Source: Candidatus Dormiibacterota bacterium (GTDB lineage Bacteria; Chloroflexota; Dormibacteria; Aeolococcales; Aeolococcaceae). Taken from it: DNA of 60,759 nucleotides. Below the pieces are notes generated by a model. That model worked only from the letters and a program-made list of their open reading frames with translations. It made no database searches and was not told the origin of the DNA. The stretch spans positions 10,463-71,221 of the forward strand of contig PLWW01000123.1 of NCBI GenBank assembly GCA_003153125.1, written 5' to 3'. Shown piece by piece: positions 17,078-25,600 of this stretch (its first letter is position 1; every line of letters starts with the position of its first letter). The position numbers were made by a program, and so were the translations under genes.

Positions 17078-18240
17078 GCGCGCAACTCCTGCCCGTGCTG
17101 ACGACCGGCGCCTGCAGTGTCCAACGCCTGCGCATCTTCGCGTTCCGCAACTACGTCGAGCAGTCAGTGGAGTTCGGCAGCGGCCTGAACGTCGTCGGCG
17201 GCAGCAACGCCCAGGGCAAGACCAATCTGCTGGAGGCGGTGGCGACCCTTCTCCTGACGCGCTCTCCGCGTGCCGCCGGCTCGGCAGACGTGCTCGCCTG
17301 GGGCAGTGATGAGGCACTCCTCGAGGCACGCGTTCTCCGGCCCGCCGCGGACCGCACCATGGCCGTGCGCTTTCGCCGCGACCCGATGTCCGGCAGGGTG
17401 ACCCGGTCAGCGACCGTCGACGGCAGCCCACGCCGTGCCCGCGACCTGCTCGGCCTTTGCCCGGTGGTGCTCTTCTGGCCTGAGGACCTGCAACTGGTCA
17501 AGGCCGGCCCGGAGGGGCGACGGCGGCTCCTCGACATGGTTCTTGCTCAGCTCGACCAGCGGGCAGCGCTCGACCTGCTCCGCTTCCGCCACGTCCTCGA
17601 GCAGCGCAACGCACTGTTGCGCCAGGTCCGCGCGGGCACCACGCCCTCCGAGGCCCTGGACGGCTTCACGCGTGAGTTGGTCAGCAGTGGAGCCCGCATC
17701 CAGGTGGCGCGCGCCGAGTTGGTGCGCTCTCTCGCTCCCCACGCCCGTGCGGCCCTCGCCCAGATCGGGGGTGGCGAGGAGCTCGGCCTGCGCTACCTGC
17801 CGGACGGCGGCATGGACCCTGATGGTGACGCGGTCGCCGCCGAGACAGCCCTGGCCGCCACCCTCGCCCAGCGACGTCTGGAGGAGCTGGCGCGCGGAGC
17901 CACACTCGCGGGCCCGCATCGCGACGATCTCGAACTGCTGATCGGCGGCCGGCCGGCGCGCAGCGCGGCGTCGCAGGGTCAGCAGCGAAGCATCGTGCTG
18001 GCCCTCAAACTTGCCGAGGTGCGTCACATCGCCGTCCATGCCTCCGTGATGCCGGTCCTGCTCCTCGACGACGTGCTCAGCGAGCTCGACCCGCAGAGGC
18101 GACGCGATCTCATCGCCGGTCTCGCCGACGCCGGGCTGCAGACGCTGATCACGTCCAGCGAGCCGCTGCCCGGCGTGCTCCCACCGGGAACGCGCCGCTT
18201 CGAGGTCGCCAGCGGCCGCGTTGCCGTCGCGGAGAGCTGA
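17074..18240 (+). CDS. recF: DNA replication and repair protein RecF
   Basis: A 388-aa SMC-like ATPase that loads RecA at gaps together with RecO and RecR. It has Walker A GGSNAQGKTNLLEA, an N-terminal RLRIFAFRNYVEQSVEF strand typical of RecF, the signature-like SQGQQRSIVLALKLAE and Walker B VLLLDDVLSELDPQRR. A GTG a few codons in (VQRLRIF) is an alternative start, but the ATG at 17074 overlaps the upstream stop. In many bacteria recF follows dnaN directly; here it points the opposite way, about 4.5 kb from dnaN. Confidence 0.95.
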   Translation: MSAQLLPVLTTGACSVQRLRIFAFRNYVEQSVEFGSGLNVVGGSNAQGKTNLLEAVATLLLTRSPRAAGSADVLAWGSDEALLEARVLRPAADRTMAVRFRRDPMSGRVTRSATVDGSPRRARDLLGLCPVVLFWPEDLQLVKAGPEGRRRLLDMVLAQLDQRAALDLLRFRHVLEQRNALLRQVRAGTTPSEALDGFTRELVSSGARIQVARAELVRSLAPHARAALAQIGGGEELGLRYLPDGGMDPDGDAVAAETALAATLAQRRLEELARGATLAGPHRDDLELLIGGRPARSAASQGQQRSIVLALKLAEVRHIAVHASVMPVLLLDDVLSELDPQRRRDLIAGLADAGLQTLITSSEPLPGVLPPGTRRFEVASGRVAVAES

Positions 18241-18527
18241 TGGAGCGCCTCTCCGAGCTCATCGACCCGGCCCTGCGCGGCCTCGGCGTGCGCGGCCGCG
18301 TCCGCGAGGTGCAGGTCCGGGACATCTTCAACGAGGTGGTGGGTCCGGCACTTGCGCCGATGTGCCGGGCGATCACCCTGGAGCGCGGCGTGCTGCTCGT
18401 GGGTGTTGCCAACACCTCGCTCAGCCACCAGCTCCATCTCGACTCGGTGCGCCTGGTCGCACTGCTCAACGAGCGACTCGGGGCAGCTGCGGTTCGCCGC
18501 CTGCGCTTCACCACCATGGACCCGTGA
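18240..18527 (+). CDS. DUF721 / DciA-family protein
   Basis: A 95-aa protein of the DUF721 family, which includes the replicative helicase loader or operator DciA. Visible family features are the FNEVVGPALA block, the hydrophobic strand GVLLVGVANTSLSHQLHLD and LLNERLGAAAVRRLRF. The ATG overlaps the recF stop (TGATG), preserving the recF-DUF721 order known from actinobacteria. The expected gyrB does not follow. Confidence 0.85.
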   Translation: MERLSELIDPALRGLGVRGRVREVQVRDIFNEVVGPALAPMCRAITLERGVLLVGVANTSLSHQLHLDSVRLVALLNERLGAAAVRRLRFTTMDP

Positions 18528-18667
18528 ACGCCGACGCCCAGGTGCAGGCCGACCCGCGCCGTTGGAAGGCCCCTGCTTCGGCCTCGTCTTCCTGATGATC
18601 TTCGCCCTGCCCCGGCCGCAGACGTTGTACCGACCGCGGGGCGGCAGGGGCGGCCACTGAGCGGTGC
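18528..18667. other. Gap between convergent dciA and ABC exporter
   Basis: It holds two overlapping short frames, one from a GTG at 18524 (23 codons) and one from a TTG near 18562 with a hydrophobic GLVFLMIFAL stretch. Neither has a convincing ribosome site. I do not call a gene here. Confidence 0.3.
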
Positions 18668-20587
18668 TCAGGCGGCGGGTGAGCCACCGGCGTGGGCGCC
18701 CTCGACAACCGGCTCGGTGGCTGCCTGTCCCTCGAACTGGGTCCGGTAGAGCTCGGCGTACAGCCCGTCGGCCGCGAGAAGCTGGCGGTGGGTGCCCTGC
18801 TCGACGACCCGTCCCTGGTCGATGACCACGATGGCGTCCGCATCGCGGACGGTGGAGAGGCGGTGGGCGATGACCAGCGAGGTGCGCCCGATCAGGGCAT
18901 GCCGCAAGGCCTCCTGCACCGCGGCCTCGGATTCGGAGTCGAGGTGGGCGGTGGCCTCGTCGAGGACGACGATGTCCGGCGCCTTGAGGAGCAGCCGGGC
19001 GATGGCGATGCGCTGCTTCTCGCCGCCGGAGAGACGGTAACCGCGGTCCCCGACAAGGGTGTCGAGGCCGTCCGGGAGGGAGGCCACGAGCGGCAGGATC
19101 TGGGCGGCGCGCAGGGCCTCGAACAGCTCGTCGTCGGTGGCGTCGGGCTTGGCATAGGCGAGGTTGGACCGGATCGTCTCGTGGAAGAGGTGGGCGTCCT
19201 GGGTCACCACGCCGACCGTCGCCCGCACCGACTCGAGGGTGGCGTCGCGGACATCGATGCCGTTGACGCGGACCGCGCCGGCGCGCACGTCGTAGAGGCG
19301 CGGGACGAGGTGGCTGAGCGTGGTCTTGCCCGCGCCCGACGGTCCCACCAAGGCCACCAGCTGGCCCGGCTTGGCGGTGAAGCTGATGTCGAAGAGCACC
19401 TGCTGGTTGTTGGTTCGCTCGAGCACGGCGACCGACTCCAACGAGGCCAGCGATACCTCCTCGGCGGAGGGATAGCGGAAGTCGACGTGGTCGAACTCGA
19501 TCGTTGCCGGTCCTCGCGGGATGGGGACGGCCTCGGGCTTCTCGGCGATCATCGGGGGCAGGTCGAGAACCTCGAAGACGCGGTCGAAGCTGACCAGCGC
19601 CGTGAGGACGTCGACCTGCACGTTGGAGAGGGCGGTGAGGGGGCCGTAGAGGCGGTTGAGATACGCGGTCAGCGCGACCACGGTTCCCACCTGGAGGGCC
19701 CCTGTGGCGGCCTGCGCGCCGCCGAGCCCGTACACGAGAGCCGTGGCCAGCGACGCCGTGAGCAGCAGGGAGGTCATGAAGACACGCGCGTACATGGCCT
19801 GGAGGACGCCGATGTCGCGGACTCGGCGCGCCTTGGCTGCGAAGCCACGCACCTCGTCCGCGGGGTGGCCGAACAACTTCACCAGCAATGCGCCGGAGAC
19901 GTTGAACCGCTCGGTCATCGTCGTGTTCATGCGTGCGTTGAGGTTGTAGGACTCACGCGTGATGCCGGCCAGCCGCTTGCCCACCCAGCGCGCCGGGAAC
20001 AGGAACACCGGCAGGAGGATGAGCGAGAGCAGGGTGATCTGCCAGGAGAGGAAGAACATCGCCACCAGGGTGATGCTCACCCCGATCACGTTGCCGACAA
20101 CCGACGCGAAGGTATCGGTGAACGCCTGCTGCGCGCCCATCACGTCGTTGTTGAGCCGCGAGATCAGGGCTCCCGTCTGGGTACGCGTGAAGAACGAGAT
20201 GGGCATCTCGTTGATGTGGGCGAACACCTTGGTGCGCATGTCAAAGATGAGGCCTTCACCGACTCGCGATGAGATCCAGCGCTGGGCGAGGCCGAGCAGT
20301 GCGTCGAAGATGGCCAGCCCGGCGACGACGCCGGCAAGAACGGCGACGAGGTTGACGTTGTGGCCGAGGACGCCATCGTCGATGATGGCGCGGTAGATGA
20401 GAGGGTTGACCGCGCCGACGAAGGCGTCGACGACGATCAGCGCCAGGAACACGACGAGCGCGCCGCGGTAAGGCCGGGCGAACGAGGCGATGCGCCGGTA
20501 GATGCCGGGGGGGAGAACATGCTGCTTGGTTGCCTCGTCGGCGCGTAGGGAGCGCAACAGGCCCCACCCGTTCATGTGCATGCCCAT
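18668..20587 (-). CDS. ABC exporter, fused permease and ATPase
   Basis: A 639-aa type-IV ABC half-transporter that should work as a homodimer. The N-terminal membrane domain (about 35-330) has six helices. The ATPase domain has Walker A GPSGAGKTTLSHLV, the Q-loop GVVTQDAHLF, signature YRLSGGEKQRIAIARLLL, Walker B DIVVLDEATAHLD and the H-loop IAHRLSTV. The layout matches lipid or drug exporters (MsbA/LmrA-like). The substrate is unknown. An insertion of about 20 residues (VAVLERTNNQQ region) separates the two domains. It opens a leftward run with the oxidoreductase and dnaN upstream. Confidence 0.92.
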   Translation of the reverse strand: MGMHMNGWGLLRSLRADEATKQHVLPPGIYRRIASFARPYRGALVVFLALIVVDAFVGAVNPLIYRAIIDDGVLGHNVNLVAVLAGVVAGLAIFDALLGLAQRWISSRVGEGLIFDMRTKVFAHINEMPISFFTRTQTGALISRLNNDVMGAQQAFTDTFASVVGNVIGVSITLVAMFFLSWQITLLSLILLPVFLFPARWVGKRLAGITRESYNLNARMNTTMTERFNVSGALLVKLFGHPADEVRGFAAKARRVRDIGVLQAMYARVFMTSLLLTASLATALVYGLGGAQAATGALQVGTVVALTAYLNRLYGPLTALSNVQVDVLTALVSFDRVFEVLDLPPMIAEKPEAVPIPRGPATIEFDHVDFRYPSAEEVSLASLESVAVLERTNNQQVLFDISFTAKPGQLVALVGPSGAGKTTLSHLVPRLYDVRAGAVRVNGIDVRDATLESVRATVGVVTQDAHLFHETIRSNLAYAKPDATDDELFEALRAAQILPLVASLPDGLDTLVGDRGYRLSGGEKQRIAIARLLLKAPDIVVLDEATAHLDSESEAAVQEALRHALIGRTSLVIAHRLSTVRDADAIVVIDQGRVVEQGTHRQLLAADGLYAELYRTQFEGQAATEPVVEGAHAGGSPAA

Positions 20588-20679
20588 CAGTTCTGCTCCG
20601 TGTCGCCTCGTTGAGCGTCGAGCATGACACCTCGACAGGAAACGTCCGTCGCCGCCAGCGGCGGTGGCGGCGGTCGGAA

Positions 20680-21645
20680 CTACCGCGCGATCGCGGCGAC
20701 GTGGGCCATGTCGATGACGATCTTGCCCAGCTTCTGGCCCGCAACGAAGCGCGCGTAGGCCTGGTCGGCCTGCTCCAGCCCATACGTGGCGGCCACCGGG
20801 ACATGCAGGCGTCCCGTGGCGAGGGCGGGGATGACCTCGGCCTCGACGCGGCGGGCACAGTCGGCCTTCTCCTCGAGGGGCCGGGCGCGCAGGGTCGACG
20901 CCATCAGGTGCCCGCGCCGTGCCATCAGGGTGCGCAGGTCGACCTCGGCGCGCGAACCGCCCCCGATGCCGATGACGACGATGCGCCCGCGGACGGCCAG
21001 CGCTTCCACGTTGGCCGCCAGGTTGGGTGCGCCGACCAGCTCGATGATGACGTCGAACGGACCGTGGGCGGCAGCGCCGTCCGGGCCGGTGACCACGTCG
21101 GCGCCGAGCTTGGCCACCTCGGCGCGCAGCTGCTCGGCGCGCACGGTCGCGCAGACGTGCGCTCCGGCGAGGTGAGCCAGCTGGACGGCGGCGACGCCCA
21201 CCCCACCGGCGGCACCGTTGACAAGGACATGTTCGCCGCTGCGAAGCCCGGCCTGGGTGAACAGAGCGTCGTGGGCAGTGGTGAACACCTCGGCAAAGCC
21301 GCCGGCCTCGATCCAGTCCACGGTGTCGGGGATGGCCATGAGAAGGCGTTCATGGACCGTCGCCAGCTCAGCCTGACCGCCGCCGCCGACCAGGGCCATG
21401 ACCCTGTCACCGACCCTGAACCGCGATGCTGCCGTCCCCAAGGCGATGACCTCGCCAGCCAGCTCCAGGCCGAGGATGTCAGGCGGGCTCCCCGGTGGCG
21501 CCGGGTAGAACCCCTTCAGCTGCATGAGGTCTGCGCCGTTCACGCCGGCGGCACGCACCTCGACGAGCACCTCGCCGGCGCCCGGCCGCGGGTCGCGGTG
21601 ATCGCGCACGACGAGGTTGTTGCCGACCGTGGTCACCGCACGCAC
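20680..21645 (-). CDS. Zinc-free NADPH:quinone oxidoreductase-like protein
   Basis: A 321-aa medium-chain dehydrogenase/reductase of the quinone-oxidoreductase branch. The N-terminal GroES-like domain has VRAAGVNGADLMQLKGFYP and ILGLELAGEV, where zinc enzymes would have catalytic Cys/His. The Rossmann domain has VLVNGAAGGVGVAAVQLAHLAG. The structural zinc lobe is absent. It probably reduces quinones or alpha,beta-unsaturated carbonyls with NADPH. The GTG lies just past the dnaN stop. Confidence 0.9.
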   Translation of the reverse strand: MRAVTTVGNNLVVRDHRDPRPGAGEVLVEVRAAGVNGADLMQLKGFYPAPPGSPPDILGLELAGEVIALGTAASRFRVGDRVMALVGGGGQAELATVHERLLMAIPDTVDWIEAGGFAEVFTTAHDALFTQAGLRSGEHVLVNGAAGGVGVAAVQLAHLAGAHVCATVRAEQLRAEVAKLGADVVTGPDGAAAHGPFDVIIELVGAPNLAANVEALAVRGRIVVIGIGGGSRAEVDLRTLMARRGHLMASTLRARPLEEKADCARRVEAEVIPALATGRLHVPVAATYGLEQADQAYARFVAGQKLGKIVIDMAHVAAIAR

Positions 21646-21654
21646 GGTGTGTCC

Positions 21655-22773
21655 CTACGGGACTCGCACCGGCATGATGATGCAGAGGTAGTCGTCGCGC
21701 CCCGACGGCCGGATCACGCCTGGCTGCAGCGAGCCGTTGAAGCTGAGCTGCACCTCGTCGCAGTCGAGCACGCTCAGGGCGTCAAGAACATACCGCGCGT
21801 TGAAGGCGATCTGGACGTCGTCTCCCTTCACGTTGGCGCTGAGCGGCGCCTCGTCGTCGCCGACCTCGGCGGTCTGCGCCACCAGGGTCAGGGTGTTGTC
21901 GCCGACGCGCAGGCGCACCGGGTTGGCGGCGTCGCGGGCCAGCACCGAGGCCGTCTTGGCCTCCCGGAGCAGCGCTGCGGTGGGCAGTTTGACGGTGGTC
22001 GTCGACTCACCGGGGATGACCTGCGCGTAGTTGGGGTAATTGCCCTCGATGAGGCGGGACGAGATCTCCACGTCCTTGAGGCTGAAGAACACCTGGTTGC
22101 GCTGCTCGCTGAAGCTGATCGACACCGTGGCCCGCGTGGGGTTGACGGCCCGGGCCACCTCGCTCAGATGGCGCGACGGCACGATCACCGAACCGGTGAA
22201 GGGCTTCTCGCCGCGGACATTGACGTCAAGGGTCTTGACGGCCAGACGGTGCCGGTCGGTTGCAGCCAGGGTGAGGCGCTCGCCGTCGACCTGGAAGAGC
22301 ACACCGGTCAACACCGGTGACGCCTCGTCGGCGCTGGCCGCCATGGCGGTCTGGGACACCGCGTTGGCGAAGAGCGCGGCGTCGAGCTCGATGGCTGCCT
22401 CGGCATCGCGGCTGGGCAGCGGCGGGAACTCGACGGCGTCGATGCCATGGAGGTTGGTGCGGTGCACCCCGCAGCTGAGCTTGAGGACCTGCGTCGAGGG
22501 GTCGAGCTCCATGGTGCACGGGGCCTCGGCAAGGGATGCCACGTACTCGCTGAGCAGGCGCGCCGGGACGGTGGTACGCCCGTCCGTGGTCACCTCGGCA
22601 GGGACGGTGACGGACATGGTGAGGTCGAGGTTGGTGGCGGTCACGCGCAGGCCGGACTCGGTTGTCTCGAGCAGGACGTTGCCGAGCACGGGCAGCGTCG
22701 ACCGAGGTGAGACAGCGCGGGAGACGAGCGACAGTGCTGCACTGAGCATCGAGGGGGAGAGAGAGCACTTCAT
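21655..22773 (-). CDS. dnaN: DNA polymerase III beta subunit (sliding clamp)
   Basis: The 372-aa ring clamp tethers DNA polymerase III to DNA. The three repeated clamp domains are visible: LVSRAVSPRSTLPVLGNVLL (domain 1), the middle domain with VLTGVLFQVDGERLTLAATDRHRLA, and the C-terminal RYVLDALSVLDCDEVQLSFNG ending in the standard YLCIIMPVRVP tail. The ATG at 22773 is chosen over an upstream in-frame start because MKCSLSPSMLSAAL matches the family N-terminus. It lies downstream of dnaA in the usual order. Confidence 0.96.
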   Translation of the reverse strand: MKCSLSPSMLSAALSLVSRAVSPRSTLPVLGNVLLETTESGLRVTATNLDLTMSVTVPAEVTTDGRTTVPARLLSEYVASLAEAPCTMELDPSTQVLKLSCGVHRTNLHGIDAVEFPPLPSRDAEAAIELDAALFANAVSQTAMAASADEASPVLTGVLFQVDGERLTLAATDRHRLAVKTLDVNVRGEKPFTGSVIVPSRHLSEVARAVNPTRATVSISFSEQRNQVFFSLKDVEISSRLIEGNYPNYAQVIPGESTTTVKLPTAALLREAKTASVLARDAANPVRLRVGDNTLTLVAQTAEVGDDEAPLSANVKGDDVQIAFNARYVLDALSVLDCDEVQLSFNGSLQPGVIRPSGRDDYLCIIMPVRVP

Positions 22774-23032
22774 GCTGCGGAGAACCTCACGGTGGACCCG
22801 GTTGTCACCAGCGTCCCTTAAGAGTGCGGACAGAGTCTTTGAAACAGTGGTAGTACCTAGTGGGGTCGATTTGGTGAACAAGTCACCAAACCACAGCCTC
22901 CACAAGGGAATTGACGCGGAACAAGCTGTGCGTTGAGAACCCCGGGATCAGTGTTGAGCCAGGACGCGTCGCTGGCCGCAGACGAGCACACAGGTTGCGC
23001 CGCACATATCCACAGGACTGTCCCGCCAATCA
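22774..23032. promoter_or_regulatory. dnaA-dnaN intergenic region with inverted repeat and one DnaA-box-like site
   Basis: TTTGGTGA (22870-22877) and TCACCAAA (22883-22890) form a perfect 8-bp inverted repeat with a 5-nt spacer, about 100 bp before dnaN. ATATCCACA, one mismatch from the DnaA consensus TTATCCACA, lies near 23007-23015. There is no coding potential. It is a likely control region for dnaN, and a possible secondary part of the origin. Confidence 0.45.
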
Positions 23033-24463
23033 TCAGTGCTGATGGAGGCGCTGGCGGATCTGGCGGAGGTCACCCTGCAGACGCACGTCCTCGAGGACCA
23101 GGTCGGTGATCTTCTCGATGGCGTGCAGCGCGGTTGTGTGGTCCCGTCCGCCGAACGCCGCGCCGATGACGGGCAGGGACGACTCGGTTTCCTCACGCAC
23201 GATGTACATGGCCACCTGGCGCGGGAAGACGATGTGCTTGTCGCGCCGCTTGCTTTTCATCTCCTCGACCGAGATGTTGAAAAACGCGGCCACCGTCTCC
23301 TGGATCAGGTCGATGCTGAGGGGAGTCCTGTCGCCGGCCGGGATGATATCCGCAAGGATCGTCTGCGCCGCCTCGACGGTCACCGCCCGGCCGTTGATCG
23401 AGGCGTGGGCGAGGACGCGGATCAGTGCCCCCTCGAGCTCGCGGATGTTGCGCTGGATCTTGTGGGCGATGAAGCTGCACACGTCGTCGGGTACGAGCGA
23501 GCTGTGCACGCCCAGCTTGGTGTTGAGGATGGCCAGGCGCGTTTCGAAGTCCGGGGGCTGGATGTCGGCCATGAGGCCGCCCTCGAAGCGGCTGCGCAGC
23601 CGGTCCTCGAGCGTGGGGATGTCCTTGGGTGGCCGGTCGCTGCTCACCACGATCTGCTTCTGGATCTCGTGGAGCGCGTTGAAGGTGTGGAAGAACTCCT
23701 CCTGGGTGCGGTCCTTGCCGGCCAGGAACTGGATGTCGTCGATCAGGAGCACGTCGACTGTGCGGTAGCGCGTGCGGAAGTCCGAGGTGCGGTTCTCCTG
23801 GATGGAGGCGATCATCTCGTTCATGAATTTCTCGGAGGTGATGTAGGCCACCTTGGGCGGGCGGCGGTGGCCGTCGCGGACGGCGTGCCCGATCGCCTGC
23901 ATGAGGTGGGTCTTGCCGAGGCCGACGCCTCCGTAGAGGAAGAGCGGGTTGTACGCCTTTCCGGGGGCGTCGGCGACGGCGCGGCAGGCGGCGTGCGCGA
24001 ACCGGCTGCTGTTGCCCACCACGAACGTCGAGAACATAAAGTTGGGATTGAGGCGCGTCGCGTTGCTGCCAGAAGTGGCAGATTCACCAACGATGCCGTA
24101 GGCGGGTTCGGGGGCGTCGGCGATGGGGGCGGGCTCGTCCGGGGGTGGGCCCGCCGCCGGGTCGACGGTGATGATCACCTCGCAGTCGCGAGAGATGAGG
24201 CCGCTGATCGTTTCGCGGATCACCGCCGCGTAGCGCTCGATCAACCAGTCGCGAGCCAGCCTCGTGGGCACACCGATCGTGAAGGTGTATCCGTCACTGT
24301 CGACGAGAACCGCGTTTGCCAGCCAGGTCTCGTAGCCGGGGCGGGCCAGTTGGAAACGCAGTTCCTCCTGTGCGGATTGCCAGATCTGGTGGGCCTCTGA
24401 GGGAATGGTGGTGTCTGCCGGCGCATTCACGTCAACGTCGCGGGGAATGCCCGTACCAGACAA
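23033..24463 (-). CDS. dnaA: Chromosomal replication initiator DnaA
   Basis: An AAA+ initiator that binds DnaA boxes and opens the origin. The 476-aa protein has domain I (IWQSAQEELRFQLARPGYETWL), a variable Pro/Ala linker, and domain III with Walker A GGVGLGKTHLMQAIGH, Walker B VLLIDDIQFLAGKDRTQEEFFHTFN and sensor IVVSSDRPPKDIPTLEDRL. Domain IV has the DNA-binding signature FGGRDHTTALHAIEKI. The TTG at 24463 is chosen because AGGGGGAG lies about 6 nt upstream; a GTG at 24517 would overlap the DnaA-box cluster. Confidence 0.96.
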   Translation of the reverse strand: MSGTGIPRDVDVNAPADTTIPSEAHQIWQSAQEELRFQLARPGYETWLANAVLVDSDGYTFTIGVPTRLARDWLIERYAAVIRETISGLISRDCEVIITVDPAAGPPPDEPAPIADAPEPAYGIVGESATSGSNATRLNPNFMFSTFVVGNSSRFAHAACRAVADAPGKAYNPLFLYGGVGLGKTHLMQAIGHAVRDGHRRPPKVAYITSEKFMNEMIASIQENRTSDFRTRYRTVDVLLIDDIQFLAGKDRTQEEFFHTFNALHEIQKQIVVSSDRPPKDIPTLEDRLRSRFEGGLMADIQPPDFETRLAILNTKLGVHSSLVPDDVCSFIAHKIQRNIRELEGALIRVLAHASINGRAVTVEAAQTILADIIPAGDRTPLSIDLIQETVAAFFNISVEEMKSKRRDKHIVFPRQVAMYIVREETESSLPVIGAAFGGRDHTTALHAIEKITDLVLEDVRLQGDLRQIRQRLHQH

Positions 24464-24679
24464 ATCATCTCCCCCTTCTGGTTGGCCAGCCTGAGATCCG
24501 CGCCGCCACTTCTGCACAGGTTGTGCACAAGAGTGGATAAACGACGGGTTGGCGCACCGACGGAAACGATGGAGGGACGAAGTTGCGAAACGTCGCCCGC
24601 CGGGGCAGCGAGCAGTCTAGCAACGCGAAGGGGGCGTCACAATGGGCACAGGTCGCGGCCCGTTCAGCGACGCCGCTGC

Positions 24680-24685
24680 TATACT
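24680..24685 (+). promoter_or_regulatory. -10 element (TATACT) for rpmH operon
   Basis: A strong hexamer about 95 nt before rpmH. The leader that follows holds the GCGGAG ribosome site. Confidence 0.5.
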
Positions 24686-24766
24686 CCGCCGACCACTCCG
24701 ACGACCGGAGTCACCTGCCGCCACGTTCGGCGCGCCCACCTCACGCGGTCGTCGAACCTCCTCTCT

Positions 24767-24772
24767 GCGGAG
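24767..24772 (+). promoter_or_regulatory. Ribosome binding site that fixes the ATC start of rpmH
   Basis: GCGGAG ends 8 nt before ATC at 24781. That spacing is ideal, whereas no ATG, GTG or TTG is available in frame near the L34 N-terminus. Confidence 0.6.
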
Positions 24773-24780
24773 TCACCGAC

Positions 24781-24927
24781 ATCAAGCGGACCTACCAGCC
24801 CAAGAAGAAGTACCGGCGCAAGACCCACGGGTTTCGCATCCGGATGTCGACACCCGGTGGACGCCAGGTGCTCAAGGCGCGGCGTCGCAAGGGACGCAAG
24901 CGCCTGACCCCAGCGCCTCCACGGTGA
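24781..24927 (+). CDS. rpmH: 50S ribosomal protein L34, ATC start
   Basis: A small basic protein of the large ribosomal subunit. From the ATC at 24781 it is 48 residues: (M)[17 protein letters not shown], then [17 protein letters not shown], matching L34 along its length. The codon at the conserved Met is ATC, not ATG. The only in-frame ATG/GTG/TTG upstream is a TTG at 24583, which would add 66 unrelated residues. The stop overlaps the rnpA GTG, in the conserved order rpmH-rnpA-yidD-yidC-jag. Confidence 0.9.
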   Translation: MKRTYQPKKKYRRKTHGFRIRMSTPGGRQVLKARRRKGRKRLTPAPPR

Positions 24928-25319
24928 TCTCGCGACATCGCCTGCGTGGGCGACGTCGCTTTGCCGCCACCCGCGCCGGTGGGCTGCGCGCCTCCGCAGC
25001 CGGCGTCCGCGTCCACGTGGCCGGCAACGGCATGGACGTGGCGCGGGTGGGGTTCGCCCCCGTCGGTCTGCGCAGCTCGGTGCGGCGCAACCTGCTGCGC
25101 CGGCGGCTTCGCGAGGCGGTTCGCCCCCTGCTCGCCTCTCTGGCGGGCCACGACGCCGTCATCGTCGCCGGCTCGGAGGCCTCAGAGTTGTCGTTCGAAG
25201 CTCTCAGCGCCGCCGTCAGGACGTGCATCACCCGCGCCCTGCAGCGTCATGACAGTGTCGTTGCGCCCTCGACGCGGGACAATACGGTGATGGCCCACCT
25301 GCCGAGGTCGAACCGATGA
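24924..25319 (+). CDS. rnpA: Ribonuclease P protein component
   Basis: The protein subunit of RNase P, which matures tRNA 5' ends together with the catalytic RNA. The 131-aa basic protein has [10 protein letters not shown] near the N-terminus and [20 protein letters not shown], the divergent form of the RNR signature. The C-terminal [14 protein letters not shown] helix also fits. The GTG at 24924 overlaps the rpmH stop (GTGA), and the gene overlaps yidD at its end. Confidence 0.9.
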   Translation: MISRHRLRGRRRFAATRAGGLRASAAGVRVHVAGNGMDVARVGFAPVGLRSSVRRNLLRRRLREAVRPLLASLAGHDAVIVAGSEASELSFEALSAAVRTCITRALQRHDSVVAPSTRDNTVMAHLPRSNR

Positions 25320-25600
25320 CCCGCCTCAGCCTCCTGCTGATCCGGGTCTACCGCGTGACCGTCGGTCCGCTGTTCGGGATGATGAGCAGCTGCCGGTACG
25401 AGCCAACCTGCTCGCAGTACGGCTACGCGTCGATCGAACGCTTCGGTGCACGGCGGGGTTGGTGGCTGGCCCTGCGACGGATCAGCAGATGCCACCCCTT
25501 CCATGAGGGCGGAATCGACCTCGTTCCCGACCAGTACTTGTCGTGGCGAGAGGCGCGCCGCCGCCGCCGCGCACCGCTGTCCGAGGGTTCCGCCCGATGA
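25316..25600 (+). CDS. yidD: Membrane protein insertion efficiency factor YidD
   Basis: A 94-aa membrane-associated protein that helps YidC insert inner-membrane proteins. The family core CRYEPTCSQYGYASIERFGARRG with its Cys pattern is present, then RRISRCHPFHEGGIDLVP. The C-terminus is a basic tail. Both ends overlap their neighbours through ATGA, as expected for the conserved rnpA-yidD-yidC order. Confidence 0.93.
   Translation: MTRLSLLLIRVYRVTVGPLFGMMSSCRYEPTCSQYGYASIERFGARRGWWLALRRISRCHPFHEGGIDLVPDQYLSWREARRRRRAPLSEGSAR

Larger units (their letters stand above)
24464..24780. promoter_or_regulatory. Candidate oriC / dnaA-rpmH divergent control region
   Basis: Three DnaA-box-like 9-mers lie about 11 nt apart: TTCTGCACA (24510-24518), TTGTGCACA (24521-24529, part of a palindrome) and TTATCCACT on the minus strand (24540-24532). 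The gap separates divergent dnaA and rpmH, the classic origin position. It also holds the rpmH promoter. I see no strongly AT-rich unwinding stretch, so the assignment is tentative. Confidence 0.5.

Noticed and set aside
18524-18660. Possible small membrane protein after dciA
   Set aside because: The 23-codon coupled frame and the hydrophobic frame (FGLVFLMIFAL) are out of register and neither has a good ribosome site. A frameshifted remnant is possible but unproven.
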